Of a stretch of 64,000 nt of DNA, positions 1-12,400 are shown one piece after another. The stretch spans positions 37,275,017 to 37,339,016 of the forward strand of contig OW203763.1 in assembly GCA_934045905.1 (NCBI GenBank), given 5' to 3'. The notes under the pieces were generated by a model. It was not told the origin of the DNA. It made no database searches and worked only from the letters and a program-made list of their open reading frames with translations. The stretch is from Leuctra nigra. Taxonomy: Eukaryota; Arthropoda; Insecta; Plecoptera; Leuctridae. A program made the position numbers and the translations under genes. Position 1 is the first letter of the stretch; each line of letters starts with the position of its first letter.

Positions 1-154
1 GGTGAACACTGGTTTCCAATTGCAAAATCAAATAACCAAAATGGCCCATTAGTAAAAAAGCAGATGCAGTGCAGATGTGGATGCAGTGGTTTAGTTGGAT
101 TTAAATTCAACGGCCATTCAAGAGAAATTCAACTTTTCCAGAAAAAAACTTGAA

Positions 155-342
155 GGTACACTCGAACAAATAATAAACGGTATTCGAATGAAAATGATTG
201 TCTGATAGAGAGTTGATGGCATCATCTAACTCTTGGAGGTGAGCTCTGATTTCATTGATAATAACAAGGATCGATTGTCTAGGAACCTGACAAGCAGCCA
301 ATGTGTTTTATACAAATAACGTTTTTTATTGGTTTGAGTGGA
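155..342. repeat. MITE, AATAATAAACGG family (diverged copy)
   Basis: Starts GGTACACTCGAACAAATAAT and shares an internal block (TTTCATTGATAATAACAAGG) with the intact copy at 29109-29328. The right end has decayed. Confidence 0.65.
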
Positions 343-430
343 CATCAGTCTCTATTTGAGATAATATAATTATAAGTTTTTTGTGTTAACATTCTTCTTA
401 AAAATATTGAACTACTTAAATCTATCATTA

Positions 431-715
431 TTGTTTGCAGACACTTGTTAGTTTTTTGGCACACCTCCAGATCATCTGGATCAAAAGATCTGTACATCGG
501 AGGTAGAAGGCCCGAAGTCCATTTCAATGATTCTTGGAGCAAGCTCAAAAACCAGTATGCTGCCTCCATCCAGTCACCAGTCATTTTGTAAGAGAATACT
601 TCATTATAACTGTAATCTCTGACTTCACTCAACTTGCAATTGATAGGGCTTGATACATGATTCCAAAAGTGTACATGATGCAAAATCAAGAAAATTGACT
701 TTGGGCCTTAGGTAT
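431..715 (-). pseudogene. exon-like repeat, copy 1 (open)
   Basis: On the minus strand this is open over about 100 residues (LHHVHFWNHVSSPINCKLSE, then DWMEAAYWFLSLLQESLKW). Related but broken copies lie at about 4232-4870 (-) and 23415-23700 (+). It could be an exon of a gene outside the window or a dispersed gene fragment. No known domain is recognised. Confidence 0.4.
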
Positions 716-1450
716 TCTGATCCGAGGTAATGAGATAATATGTAATGTTTGGTTTAATATAAAACATGATAAAAGAAATGAAAACCTGAATACATCTGCA
801 TTACTGGGAGTAATAAATAATAAACTGTTTTATACTTGAACCAAATGTTCTAAAAATCATAACTAATAAAAGTGTATATGTACTGGCTGCCTGGGGACCT
901 ATTTTTGAGATCGTTCGAATGCTTGTATTTAAGCATGACGCCAAAGTGATGTCCTTCCAAATAAAATGGCATTCAATCTGTCATACTCATATTGTATTAT
1001 TTTGTTCGGTCTGACGTTAGGCGGCCGTGAATCCATATGAAATTTGTCTCGAAGGATCTCGAAAATAGGTCCCCTGAACTTATAACATCCTTAGAGAACA
1101 TACAGTTTGAAATTAATTGTACAACAAATGTGGCTAACCACACAACAATGGTATTGACAGATATCAAGGATGCCAGAATCTCTCAATGGCTCATTTCTTG
1201 AATAAACAAGACTAAAATAAAATCTACAGCGCGCATACACAAGTGAACAATTGATATGATCTGAGTATGGGCATCCACAAATGACTGTTGTGCTGAACTG
1301 ATAACTATTGTTTAATTAAATGGTATTGATTTTGTGAATAAAATTGATACTTGAAATTTATTAAATTTGCTTCACTGTACAGGGAATGATCACGTTGGAT
1401 AGGAATTATTATGAATACCTATGTTAATTAGGTAAAACATTCCAATTGTG

Positions 1451-1758
1451 CAATGGTTAATTTGGGGTGGACGCGTCCCCTCACTCTTTTTTCAGGGTGG
1501 ACACCGTCCGCCCACTTATTTTTCATAGAACACACACAAATACACATCGTAAACAAACAAACATTGTAAACATTGTACAAATAGCGTAGAAAGGCATAAA
1601 ATTTGGCCTGAAACTCAAAATTTTCACAGGGTCATGCGTCCCGGATTCACAATGTATTGGGGGGCCCTCCCCCCACACACCCCATAGTTTTCGTCAGCAA
1701 ATATGTTTCCCTAATAGCCAAGCGTCCGCCCACTTATTATTTTACAAATTAACCACTG
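1451..1758. mobile_element. hAT-like MITE with CAGTGGTTAATTT ends
   Basis: Inverted ends CAATGGTTAATTTG / CAAATTAACCACTG, flanked by CAATTGTG and CAATAGCG (6 of 8 match, a likely aged target duplication). The interior is rich in GGGG/CCCC runs and repeats GGTGGAC and GTCCGCCCACTTATT. Confidence 0.6.
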
Positions 1759-1843
1759 CAATAGCGTAAGTTTTGATTAGCTTTCATGTGACGGAACAAA
1801 TAACACAATGTCCGAAAATCGATGCGAAAAAATTAAGAATAAC

Positions 1844-2536
1844 TACCGTATTAACTCGTGTATAGGACGCAATTATATGTCAATATTTTGATTCTGAAAA
1901 CAGCCCTGCGTCTTATACACGCATACCAAGCTTTTTTCCCAGTAAATCCAAGGTGGATGTTTGTAAACAGAGCTGTGGTAGACTGCCACATGTTGTCTAT
2001 CTCTGCCTTTCCCTCTCACTCTGTCTGGACTACTCATACTGTGTCTAGACACAACATTATTAACATATTACATTTGTGCAACAAAATGTTTCCCCTTGCA
2101 TTTAGATCAGGAGACAAAATATATGTTTACGTCTGAAAACATTGCTCTGACAGACATAAAATAGACTAAACACTGTTGAATGGCGATCTTAATGGAAGGG
2201 GAGGAGAGGAGTTGGGTTTGTTTTGGAATGCAGAGGAAAGGCAGGTGCATGCCTCTTAGAGCAAGCAACAGCTGCTGGGAAGAGACTACCCTCCCCCCTT
2301 TCTCAGAAGCAGGAAATTACTGTTTGTTAAAACAAGTTGGCAGTGATTTTCATTCAAATAGCTCAGTTAGCTGGAAAACCAACCTTTAGATGGATATCAT
2401 GTATACAAACACACAATGTTTTTCATCATTTTACTGCGTCTTATACACGCATGTTAAGTGTTTTCTTAAAATAGGCTTCTCAAAACAAGGGTGCGTCTTA
2501 TACACGAGTGCGTCTTATACACGAGTTAATACGGTA
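1844..2536. mobile_element. TIR transposon, ACCGTATTAACTCG family, long copy 1
   Basis: Ends are TACCGTATTAACTCGTGTAT and the inverse ACACGAGTTAATACGGTA. A second, degraded copy is at 58580-59250. Encodes no transposase. Shorter relatives with the same outer end lie at 17496-17650 and 36836-36982. Confidence 0.8.
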
Positions 2537-3055
2537 ATCGTGAAATTAATGCATGTCCGAAATTTCACTGCATCTTGGATTTTGCAATCTATTTATAGAA
2601 TCAAAACGTACGCTATTGTGACACTGCAATACACACTGTGACATTGTGACACTGCTTGCAGATTAAATTACTGTTAGTCTTTTTATGGCCCTTTGGCATT
2701 CACTTTCCACTCATATAACATGAAGCATGGCAATCAATAAGTATTGCTTAAAAGAGCATTGAAATATTTTCTATCAACTATTGTGTATATATTCAGAATA
2801 TCGATGTAATGCAATGACTGGACATCATTGAAACACGTTGGCCCATGGTGGACTCATGGGTTGGGGGTTTTGCAGATACGACATGACAACAGCCGAAATT
2901 GACAACCTGTAAATAATTGAAATATTTCATTATTTTCCAACAATCTCACTTTTGCTTGAATCTCTCTCTATGTTCACATGGAGTTGGCCAAAAGTCTTAA
3001 ACTGGATTTTTCCCGTGAAATTCCCTGGTCAAAACTTGATGAAATAAATATGGGG

Positions 3056-3254
3056 TAGGTCTGGAGAGAGTCTGGTTACTGCGGATGGCAGGTACCTCCA
3101 TACAGGTCGAATTTAAAGTATATGGCGGGGCCAACATGCTTTCAAAATTCCCATGGTCTTTTGTTTATAATTACGTGGAGGTACAGAAAGTTGTGCAAAC
3201 CACTTAAAAATTTGACCTGTCAAAAGTTACCTGCCGTTCCCTGAATCTCCCCTA
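3056..3254. mobile_element. small inverted-repeat element
   Basis: Imperfect inverted ends (TAGGTCTGGAGAGAGTCTGG against TAGGGGAGATTCAGGGAACG read on the other strand), with GCAGGTAAC/GCAGGTACC and ACAGGTC(A/G)AATTT also paired. The remainder of 2537-4231 shows no gene. Confidence 0.45.
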
Positions 3255-4231
3255 CAGGGCCACAAAAATGTAAAACTCAACACCCTTTCAATTGGAATAA
3301 AATATCCATATAAAGTAGGGTACCAAGTTACTAAATAGTAAATATAAAATGTTGACTATTTAACTATTTGCATAACTATTACATAACTATTGGGCAATTT
3401 TTTGTCTGCAGATACATATTTAAATGGAACTGGGCAACATTTGTCCTCCATGAATGTGAATTTGTGATGGCTCTTTGTACGCATCAGCCAATTGGAGCTT
3501 AAGTCGAGTTGTGTCATGGACATTTGCCATAAAACGTAAACTCCACCTCCTATAATATTTTTTTTATGTCAACTCATTAAAACTCGAATTTACTTTGACT
3601 TTTAGCTCATCCTGTAATGTGTAAAATTACTAGAGGGGTTTACACCATGTTTTCCAGGGTAGGTACTTAAGTCAAGCATTTACTACATAATCCTATGCCA
3701 GGATTTATTGATAACCACAGTGAATTTGCATGTAGGGGACGTAGGAGTAAGCAGATAGAATTTGCAATACGCAGCAACCAACAGTAAGTGTTTATGGAAG
3801 ACAAGTGCAATACAAAAATAAAATGATATGAACGGAACAATTAGAATTGAACCACTTACATGAAGCTACTTAGAATCTGTTTTGTATCATCGTTCACTCG
3901 TGAATTAGCAAAGCTGATGCAAGAGCAGTATAGAGCTACCCAAGCACACCATTTCAGCTGAAACAAGCAAACATCTTAGAAAATGTACAGCACTTTCACA
4001 ATTTTCGGTAAGCTAGGTAGGTGGTACCTACCTTTAATTAGGTAGGTACTACATGACTATCTTTAGATACACTTTTAAGACTTATTTTTATTTTCCTGGT
4101 AAATAAAAATAATTATCTAAAAAGAGTACCTACTACCTCTAGTCAAAGAATCGGAACTTGGAAAGTTTGATTGCCCCACCATTTCTAATTCTGTGCCTAG
4201 AAAGAAAAAATGCAAAGAAGAAACTAATAAG

Positions 4232-4870
4232 TTAATTTTAATGATTCTTGAGATGAGCTCAAAAGCCAGTAATTCTGCCTTTGTCCAATCTTTTTGTAAT
4301 TGTGATACCAGACAGAAAGAGAAATTTACTGTTATTAGGTAAGATTTTTTTAATGACGCATCGACAGCAAGGTCATTTTGCGCACATTAAGATTTTTGTA
4401 AAAAAACTTTGTTGAATATTAAGGGAGGTCTTTGGGAGGGGTCCGGCCCGGGGGAGTCCAGCACTGGTGGGAAGGCCAGGCCAGCATGGGGACGGACCGG
4501 GGGATGGGAGGGTTCGAGCCAGTGGGACCCGATTCGGAGGGAAGTCAATCTCGAGGTGGGAGGCCGGCCCGAGAGGACCGCAAATTCAGGGGAGGGCATG
4601 GGTAGGTCGACTCTGGCTGTTCTTTGTCTGAACCTCACCACTGACCTGTCTGGCATGGGTAGCCCTTACACATGAGCATTTGCTCGCCGGCTTAGCCGCA
4701 GTGGATCATTGGCACACACAAACCCCACCACTGCGTTAAGGTGGCAGCCGTCGGGGATAATTGTTATTGACTTCAGTGTATTTTTAAGTGATAGAGCCTC
4801 ATTGCACGGTTCCAAACGTGTGAAATGCCAAATCGAGAACTTGGACTTTGGGTCCTGAGCTTTCGAGGTG
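4232..4870 (-). pseudogene. exon-like repeat, copy 2, split by a GC-rich insertion
   Basis: Minus-strand fragments DWTKAELLAFELISRIIKI (about 4330-4240) and a DPKSKFSIWHFTRLEP segment (about 4860-4800) match the two halves of copy 1. A GC-rich element (about 4348-4765) lies between them. Confidence 0.4.
4348..4765 (-). repeat. GC-rich dispersed repeat, copy 1
   Basis: Much richer in G and C than its surroundings. Translated on the minus strand it includes [15 protein letters not shown], shared with the inverted copy at 9955-10300 ([15 protein letters not shown]). Whether it was ever coding is unclear. Confidence 0.6.
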
Positions 4871-4879
4871 CAGAATTAA

Positions 4880-6142
4880 AGGTATCCACGGCAGAGAATG
4901 GATGCCTATGTAGGTACCTACCTACTGTAAGTATAGTACTCGCGTGATGTGATTACTTACCCGCATCATTAAGCCGCACATGCTGAAAATCATTCCCAAA
5001 ATGTTCATATAATCAGGTGTTAAATCCTCCCCTGGACCTGCCTGAGAATTGGCAGCTGGTAATTTGAATCTGTAAATTGATCATATAAAATTATTCACTA
5101 GGTGTGCCACTTGCGCTAGCCCTATGTACAAAACAAGTCAAATACAAGTAGATTTTACACTGGTCCACCTAGGGGACTAAAATTTGCAAACATCAAGTTA
5201 TCGGCCAAAAGATTGTGTGATTGAGAGGATTGTGCAAGGACAATCCTTGGTAAGCACCAACGCTGTGCGGAGCTCCAATAGACTGGAACTGGATTGTCGT
5301 AGTAATTGGAAGAACAGCCTTACTGGCGGAATGAGTAGCATCGGCAATAAAGTAAATTGAAAGTGGAAAGGCACAAGCAGCGTGTTATTCCACATCGTCT
5401 GCGACAGCCAGATCAGTCTCGGGCATTCACATGCAACGAGTGTCCACGAATATGTATAAGCCTTAGTCAAGAATTGGTCAAGGCTTCTGAACTTCAGGAG
5501 GATGGCGCAACCATAGCATTGTGTTTTGAGGATCTTCGGGAGACCCAGCTGCTGAGCAGTCCAGGTGGCATAGATATCGAAAGAGGAGTGACAATCTTAC
5601 CTATGTTCTCGATCAGGTTTCCGGGGATCAGATGAATTATTAGACGTGTGCATTGTAAATACTAGGTAGGTAGGTACCTAGATAGGTAGGTAGGTAGGTA
5701 GGCAGGTAGGTATGTAGGTACTTGCGATGATTAAACTTTTTTAGGTTTTATTGCCCGTGAGTAAATAACGTAAAAAACACTACTAGGTACTTGTAGAATT
5801 AATATTGAATAAAAAAATAATATTAATACGGTGATTATTAAAATAATTAAGAAATCAAATGACCCAGAAAAATACGATGAGCAATGTGTCAAGTAGTAGT
5901 CACTGGTCAGCTGGTAGCACTCAGCAGTCAGACCCAAAGTTCCGAAGATGTGGAACAAATTTCGCCAACTTAAATGCATTAGGTTTAACTATTTTATGTA
6001 AATTTAATTCACAATTATTAGTTAACGGAGTCTCTTGATTGTCAAATACTTACAAAATATTTCATATTTGACAAAATATTCTGTTTAGTCTGTAAATTTC
6101 ATTTAATAGTGGAATAATCTTGTTGTGGTCAAATATTCGTAG
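4880..6142. other. sequence upstream of SET, no gene recognised
   Basis: Contains a 92-codon open frame at 5357-5635 with no recognisable domain and a TAGG microsatellite. The SET promoter should lie at its 3' end, but I see no diagnostic element. Confidence 0.3.
5661..5720 (+). repeat. TAGG microsatellite
   Basis: Runs of TAGG/TAGGTACC. Shorter versions of the same motif occur throughout the window. Confidence 0.85.
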
Positions 6143-6220
6143 TTGGTACGTGAGGATAAGAGCATATTGGTTCCAGACGGTGCCAACACCAAGCATCACA
6201 CAGTAGAAAAACAAACAATC

Positions 6221-6496
6221 ATGGCTTCGCCATCAACCGGTGCTTCTTCAAGAAAAATCTTTAAGAAATCGGAAGATTTAACATCGGGCTTTGATAAAAA
6301 TGCCAAAGATTTTAATTCGGAGACACAAAAGGCACTCGAGCAAATCGATTTAACACAAAATGAAATAGATGCTCTAAATGAAAAGGCAAGTGAAGACATT
6401 TTACAAGTGGAACAAAAATACAACAAACTCAGGAAACCATTTTTCGAAAAGAGAAATAATATAATTGATAAAATACCAAGATTTTGGATGAATGTT
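6221..6496 (+). CDS. SET: SET coding exon 1
   Basis: Encodes residues 1-92: a Ser/Lys-rich start, then the long dimerisation helix ending in [10 protein letters not shown] place the donor at 6497 (GTATCC) because it leaves FWMNV followed by FVNHP, matching FWVTTFVNHP of other SET proteins without a gap. A donor three bases earlier is also possible. Confidence 0.9.
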
Positions 6497-9400
6497 GTAT
6501 CCTTCTTATTGCACAAGTGTGTTCTTATTTCTATTATGTATTCCAATATTAGGTTCTTTAAGTGCATTCTTGAATCCAATATGTGGCGTCGTGAACGGTT
6601 GCCTTTTTTGGTTATATAAGCATGGGTTTGTCCTAAGACAAACCTGTCATTAAGGCTTCTGCTGCCCTTATGGTACCTAGGTACTCTGGATTAATGTAAC
6701 GGCGACGGAATGTACGTAGGTACTGTAAATGTTAAATGGGAAAAGTTTATTGTGCTAGTTTATAGGTTAGTGACATAGGAGGTAGTAGGTAGCAGTGGCA
6801 TAGGAACATTTTCAAAGTTGGGGGGGGGGGGGGGCAAGAAGGTCACGCCAGGAAATAAATTCTCGTCAACAAGGAGGGGTCTGGGGCGAAAGCCCCAGCC
6901 GCCGGAGGCGAAAATCTTTGAAAATTTGAGGTTGAGATGGCGTAGAAATGCTATTTTAAATCGTTTTAATTATACTATAATGGAATGAAAATTTGTTTTC
7001 TTTACAAACTGAAGTAGGTACCTATTACTGATTACTCCAATTCCTAAAAAAGTACGAAAAGTAATATAGAGTCATTCCATATCAAAACGGTCAAAAATTG
7101 TTAAAAATATTCATGACCCTCTTCGATTTTGTCAAAACTTGGTAAAATTGTTAATTATCCTAAAGAAACATATACATATTTTTTTGTTTTGCCCTGACTC
7201 AATGGGGGTTGGCGTGCCGAACCCCTATAAAATCCCACTTTAACCAAGGGTTGAATTATAAAATATATCATATCTTTTGATCCATTTGAGATAATTGATT
7301 GATCTTTTTTAGTAAATGAAGCCCATAACATGACCATTTTCACAAGATACGTGACATTTAAAAATATTAAAAAAAATAATTCAAATAATAGGCCCCCAAA
7401 TAATAGGTGGCTTTTAAAAATTTCAAAAAAATATATGTTATTACTCATCTAGTGGAGCGGTCGCTCCACACCAGCCAAGTCGTACGGCGCGCGCACACTC
7501 TCATATAAAGGCTGGAGCAAACCCACTTTTACTGTAGGCATCAAAGTGGCATTTTCGGCCTACTGGATCTTAAAATTGGGGAATCTCACATTGTTGGAAA
7601 ATATCTCAATTTCGAGCTATGGCCCACCCTACAACATATACCAAATTTGGAAACAATAGGTTACGCCCTTTGCGAGCTAGAGGGCTGAGAAAACCGTGTT
7701 TTAGGGCGGTTTTCATAATAATAATAATAATAATAATAATCTCAGTAGTAGTAGTAGTAGTAGTCTCCTGGAATTCAAATCCGGTAAACAGACCACATTT
7801 TTACCACGTGTGCACTTTTGGCGTCTGATTTAACCTTCACCCCATGAATTTTTTGTGCCGCCATTTTGAAACCGGAAGTGACGTCATATCTCGTCATCGG
7901 CTAGACCAATTGGAACGAAATTTGCGCCAAACGATTCAGACGGTCAACTATATGGATTATCAGTAGCAAAAGACTATACATTATATTAATGAAACCGGAA
8001 ATGACGTCATGAAATTTGAAATGCATCGATTGGCATTTCGGCAACAAAGATTGATCCGATTATTTTATATTTTTGTAACGTATGTACTTTTGATATCTCA
8101 TTTGACTTATTATAAAACCTACCGGAAGCCGCCATTTTGAAACCGGAAGTGACATCATATCTCAATAACGGCTAAATAGATATGAACGAAACCAGCGCTA
8201 AACAATTGTGACGGTCAACTTTATGTATTATCATCAATAATATTTGCAGTTTCCCATACCGAAACCGGAAATGACGTCATACATTTTAAAAATCTCACAA
8301 ATTTACATTTTGATACAATAAATATACTATTTGAGACAGCTTATAATAAAATGTAATCATGTTTAAACTACGATCACCACACTTTACAGGGATCGGAAAC
8401 TGTCTGACTAGCTGGCCATGTGCTTGGTCACCTTGAACACAACAATCATAGAACAGGCGGCTGTGATGTCAATCTCGTTACACATGTCTTTATCTCCCGC
8501 CAGAACATAATTCAAATATTCGACAATGCGCTATCATCTTTAGCAGCGGCAAGTTTGAGAAGCTCTTTCAAACCTGGCGGCAATTGTGTGAATCAAATTA
8601 AAACACTCCAAAATCGTACTTTTTTTAAATTTCGCGGGTCACCGGCCGGAAGTAAACGGGTGCAGGAAGTCATCAGGTGCAAATCGGCGGCCCAAGCACT
8701 GGGCCGCCATCATTTAGCATTGGTCTTATGGGAGTGACGTCACTATACGCAGACAGTTTCCAATCCCTGTAAAGTGTGGTAATCGTAGGTTTAAATTATA
8801 ATTCAAGGGGTCAGTGATTTCAGCAGCCATTTTGAAACCGGAAGTAACGTCATATCTTGAAAATTGGTTGACTGATCGGTATGAAACTACCGCCAAACGA
8901 TTCGGAAGGTCATCTCTATGGAATAGGAACAGTCAAACTAGAATTTTCCTATTTATGAGACCGGAAATGACGTCATTCAAATTTAAAAAAATATTATAAT
9001 CCCCTCCTATATAATAAATACATATTCAGAAAGCTTAAAATGATACACATCATTTATAGATATACATTCTATGTGGCAGTGCAGTAAGTTCAGCAGCCAT
9101 TTTGAAAACCGAAGTGTTGCCATATCTCGGAACTCGGTTGACTGATAGGAATGAAACCTTTGATATTCTTCATGAAAGATCATTTAAAGCAAATATATAG
9201 TACCATACGCAGAATTTCATTAGTTAATCAAATTGTCAATGGCGACTTTTTTTAAAGGATTTAGTAATTGTTCAATCGATATGACGTCACAAGTTCTATG
9301 AATAAACTAAAAAAAGGAGTGATATCCCCATAAAAAACACTCCGTTTAAAAAAAACAGCCAAGTCTCTTCAACTAAAAAAAAATATGAAATCTAAAAAAT

Positions 9401-12400
9401 TTGCACTGAAAAGTAGTGATATCAAAAAATTGGCCAAGTCAAAACTTTATTTGAAAATCAAAAAATACTTGGCGCATCGTTTTTTTAGGGCATTTTAGGT
9501 ATACTATATGTATTATGTATATTTGATGTATATTTTCTATCTGGTCTATACTTCTAAACTATCTATACACGATGCGCCAAGTATTTTTTGATTTTCAAAT
9601 AAAGTTTTGACTTGGCCAATTTTTTGATATCACTACTTTTCAGTGCAAATTTTTTAGATTTCATATTTTTTTTTAGTTGAAGAGACTTGGCTGTTTTTTT
9701 TACACGGAGTGTGTTTTATGGGGATTAGTATGACTATAAGCTCAGCAAGTTTGGTTATAGGCCTAAGAGTAGTTTAGGAGTAGTGAATAAAAATGTATAG
9801 TCATATGTGGAAAATACGTGTATAAGAGTCCCTCCGAGGGCCACTAGCAGATATCCTTCGCAATTTCGCCAAGTTATTTTAACACGGTAGCATAAAATAT
9901 GATTTTTCATATGTAAATAAGTTGTAAGGTAATTCTCTTATACATCAACATCCCGCCCCCCCCTCCAGCGTCTACCACCTTATCGTAGTTGTGGTGTTTG
10001 CGTTGTCCAATGACCCATTCGGCTATGCCAGCAAGCATGCTCATGTTAAGGGTTACGGACAAACCAGTGGTGAGGATCAGCTGTCAGCCAGGGTCGACCT
10101 ACCCATGCCCTCCATCGAATTCGCGGTCCCTTGGGCCGGCCACCCCCCTCGAGACGGACATCGCCCAGAATCGTATTTCGCTGGCCCGAAATGTTCCGCC
10201 CCCCGATCCGTTCCCATTCGGGACTGGCCTTCCCACCAGGGTTGGACTCCCCAGATCGGTGCCTTCTAGCCCAGTATCAAAACGTCGAATATGGTAGTCC
10301 CGTGGAGCTTTTAGTTAGATATGTGGGCACCATGAAATTATTGTTCCTTGGGTCCTAGAGTGTCTAAATCGCGTTGGTGCCAAAGCTGAATACGCGTAGG
10401 GGGTTGCAGGGGGGTGGCGGGGGTGGAAAATCATATATAATTATTTGTATCCAAAGGGTTATAGATACAGAAATTTTGTAAGGGAATAAAAGTTGCGTAA
10501 TAATATAAGGAAGAAAACATCTTCTTACTACTTTCTCACTAGATGAATATTTTGGGTTCTATTTCCCAAAAAACAGATATTTTTCCAAAATTATCAGTTT
10601 AAGTGTTAATTTGAATTAACACTGATAATTTCGCACTGCACGATTGATTTATTAAGTTCTATACACTACATATACATGTTTATTAATTGTCAAGTGTTTT
10701 ATGTATCATAGTTGGTCAGTAAGTAACAAAAATGTCCGACCGCGCGGTGGTCCCGTGCCCTTGGTTCCGCCTATAGCTTATACCTAGTACAGCCATAGTG
10801 AGTCAAGATGTTTAAAATCAGTGCGTTTAGTGAAACTATAACTTGAATATTGGTACCCTTACTAATTCGAGTATGAGAAATCCAAAAATCGATATCCCCA
10901 AGCTGAGTCATTAATACATTCTGAGTAATTGGCATAATTGACATAATTAATATAATATAGGTAACTAATTATATAATATTATAAATTGGTAATTATGGGT
11001 ATCAATCAAAAGCAACTCATATCCAAAATGCATATTAATAGTAAATGCGTATTTGTTGACATTTACATACTAATTACCCGATTATTAATTAATTTGATAA
11101 AAATTAGCAATCAATCTAAAACTTTAAATGCCTACTCCGATTTTAATAAAGCTTAGTAGGATTGGTCACAAGCCCATATTAACACATACGTATTTTTTGG
11201 TTTGCCAATTTATTGATTTTTTTCAGAGTCAAAGCCCTCAAAAAATCAAAATTTTAGTTACCAGACCTTAATACTAATTTAACTTTCCACCGTTCAACTC
11301 AGAAGCTTCGTCTCTTTTATGATTTGTAGCCTGTAGTGATAGTCTTTCTAACTTCTTCTTTTAGAAATCTGGGTATGGTCATTTAAGGGCAGAAAATTCA
11401 AAATTTTGACTCCAAAAAGGCACACTGCCAAAAACCTTTTTCTTTTATTTTTCAACCCATTATGGTAAACCATTGCTTATATTATGTACTCGAGAAAAGG
11501 TTTTACACCAATAATTGATCTCATGAAACTTTTTTTGGACTATTGGGGGTTTGGGGGGGGGGGGGGCAATGGCGGATCCAGAATCATTTCTTTGGGAGGA
11601 GGGCGGATTTACCAAACAATCATGGTTAACATGTTACATGGGTGACCAAATAGCAATTATTTTTGTCCCTGGACATGCGATCAAAAGACTATGACCGCTC
11701 CCTGGATGTATAAGGGTGTAAGCTGGGAAGGAGGCGGCAGTGACCTATAGTATAGGGAACCGTCCAATCAATCGACTATTGAGCCACTGCACAATGGATT
11801 CAGTTACTTTATCATTGATAAAATACCGGCAGGATTCGAACCGACGTTCTTTTGCACCACAGGCCAATGCTTTACCAACTGAGCTATTGGGTCTGCGATG
11901 TCTAAATGGTTCATAATACACACAGCTTATGCGCATTCAACAGCGCAGCGAGTATCTCAGTGGAGTAGCTGATTCTCCCATAAGCAACTCTTTGTCGTTT
12001 CCATTCTCGCTCCCTCCTTTCCTGACTGAGATCAAGATTGTGGATGTTCTCAGTCGAATGGAGAATGAAGGGAAGGTTCCCTACTAATAGGCCATGACCG
12101 CCTCCTTCCCAATCAACATCCTCAAGTCAGACCTTTCTCATCCTCATCCTCAGCTCAGACCTTGTATGACTTGGGTTTATGAACCCTATTTACTATCACT
12201 GCCACAGGTAAAATCCCTTATCACGGCTACGGGTTAATCGTTATTATTTATTTTAATATCCCTCAATTCATTAAACATGACTTTTGCAGGGCAACCTGCA
12301 AAGTCCTCACCATAGGCCAAAGATCATGAGGTGCTTTAGGATGAGGTACCTACACTAAAACTACTCATAGACCCCACTGAATGTTTGGAAACTGTAAAAT

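Noticed and set aside
5357..5635. 92-codon open frame upstream of SET
   Set aside because: No recognisable motif or splice sites; could not be supported as an exon.
6143..6220. SET start at the upstream in-frame ATG
   Set aside because: The extra 26 residues resemble nothing in SET, and 6221 gives the usual length. Kept only as an alternative.
11820..11900. A functional tRNA-His gene on the minus strand
   Set aside because: Boxes A and B and a GTG loop are present, but the acceptor stem does not pair and the anticodon and T stems have mismatches. SINE body sequence follows.
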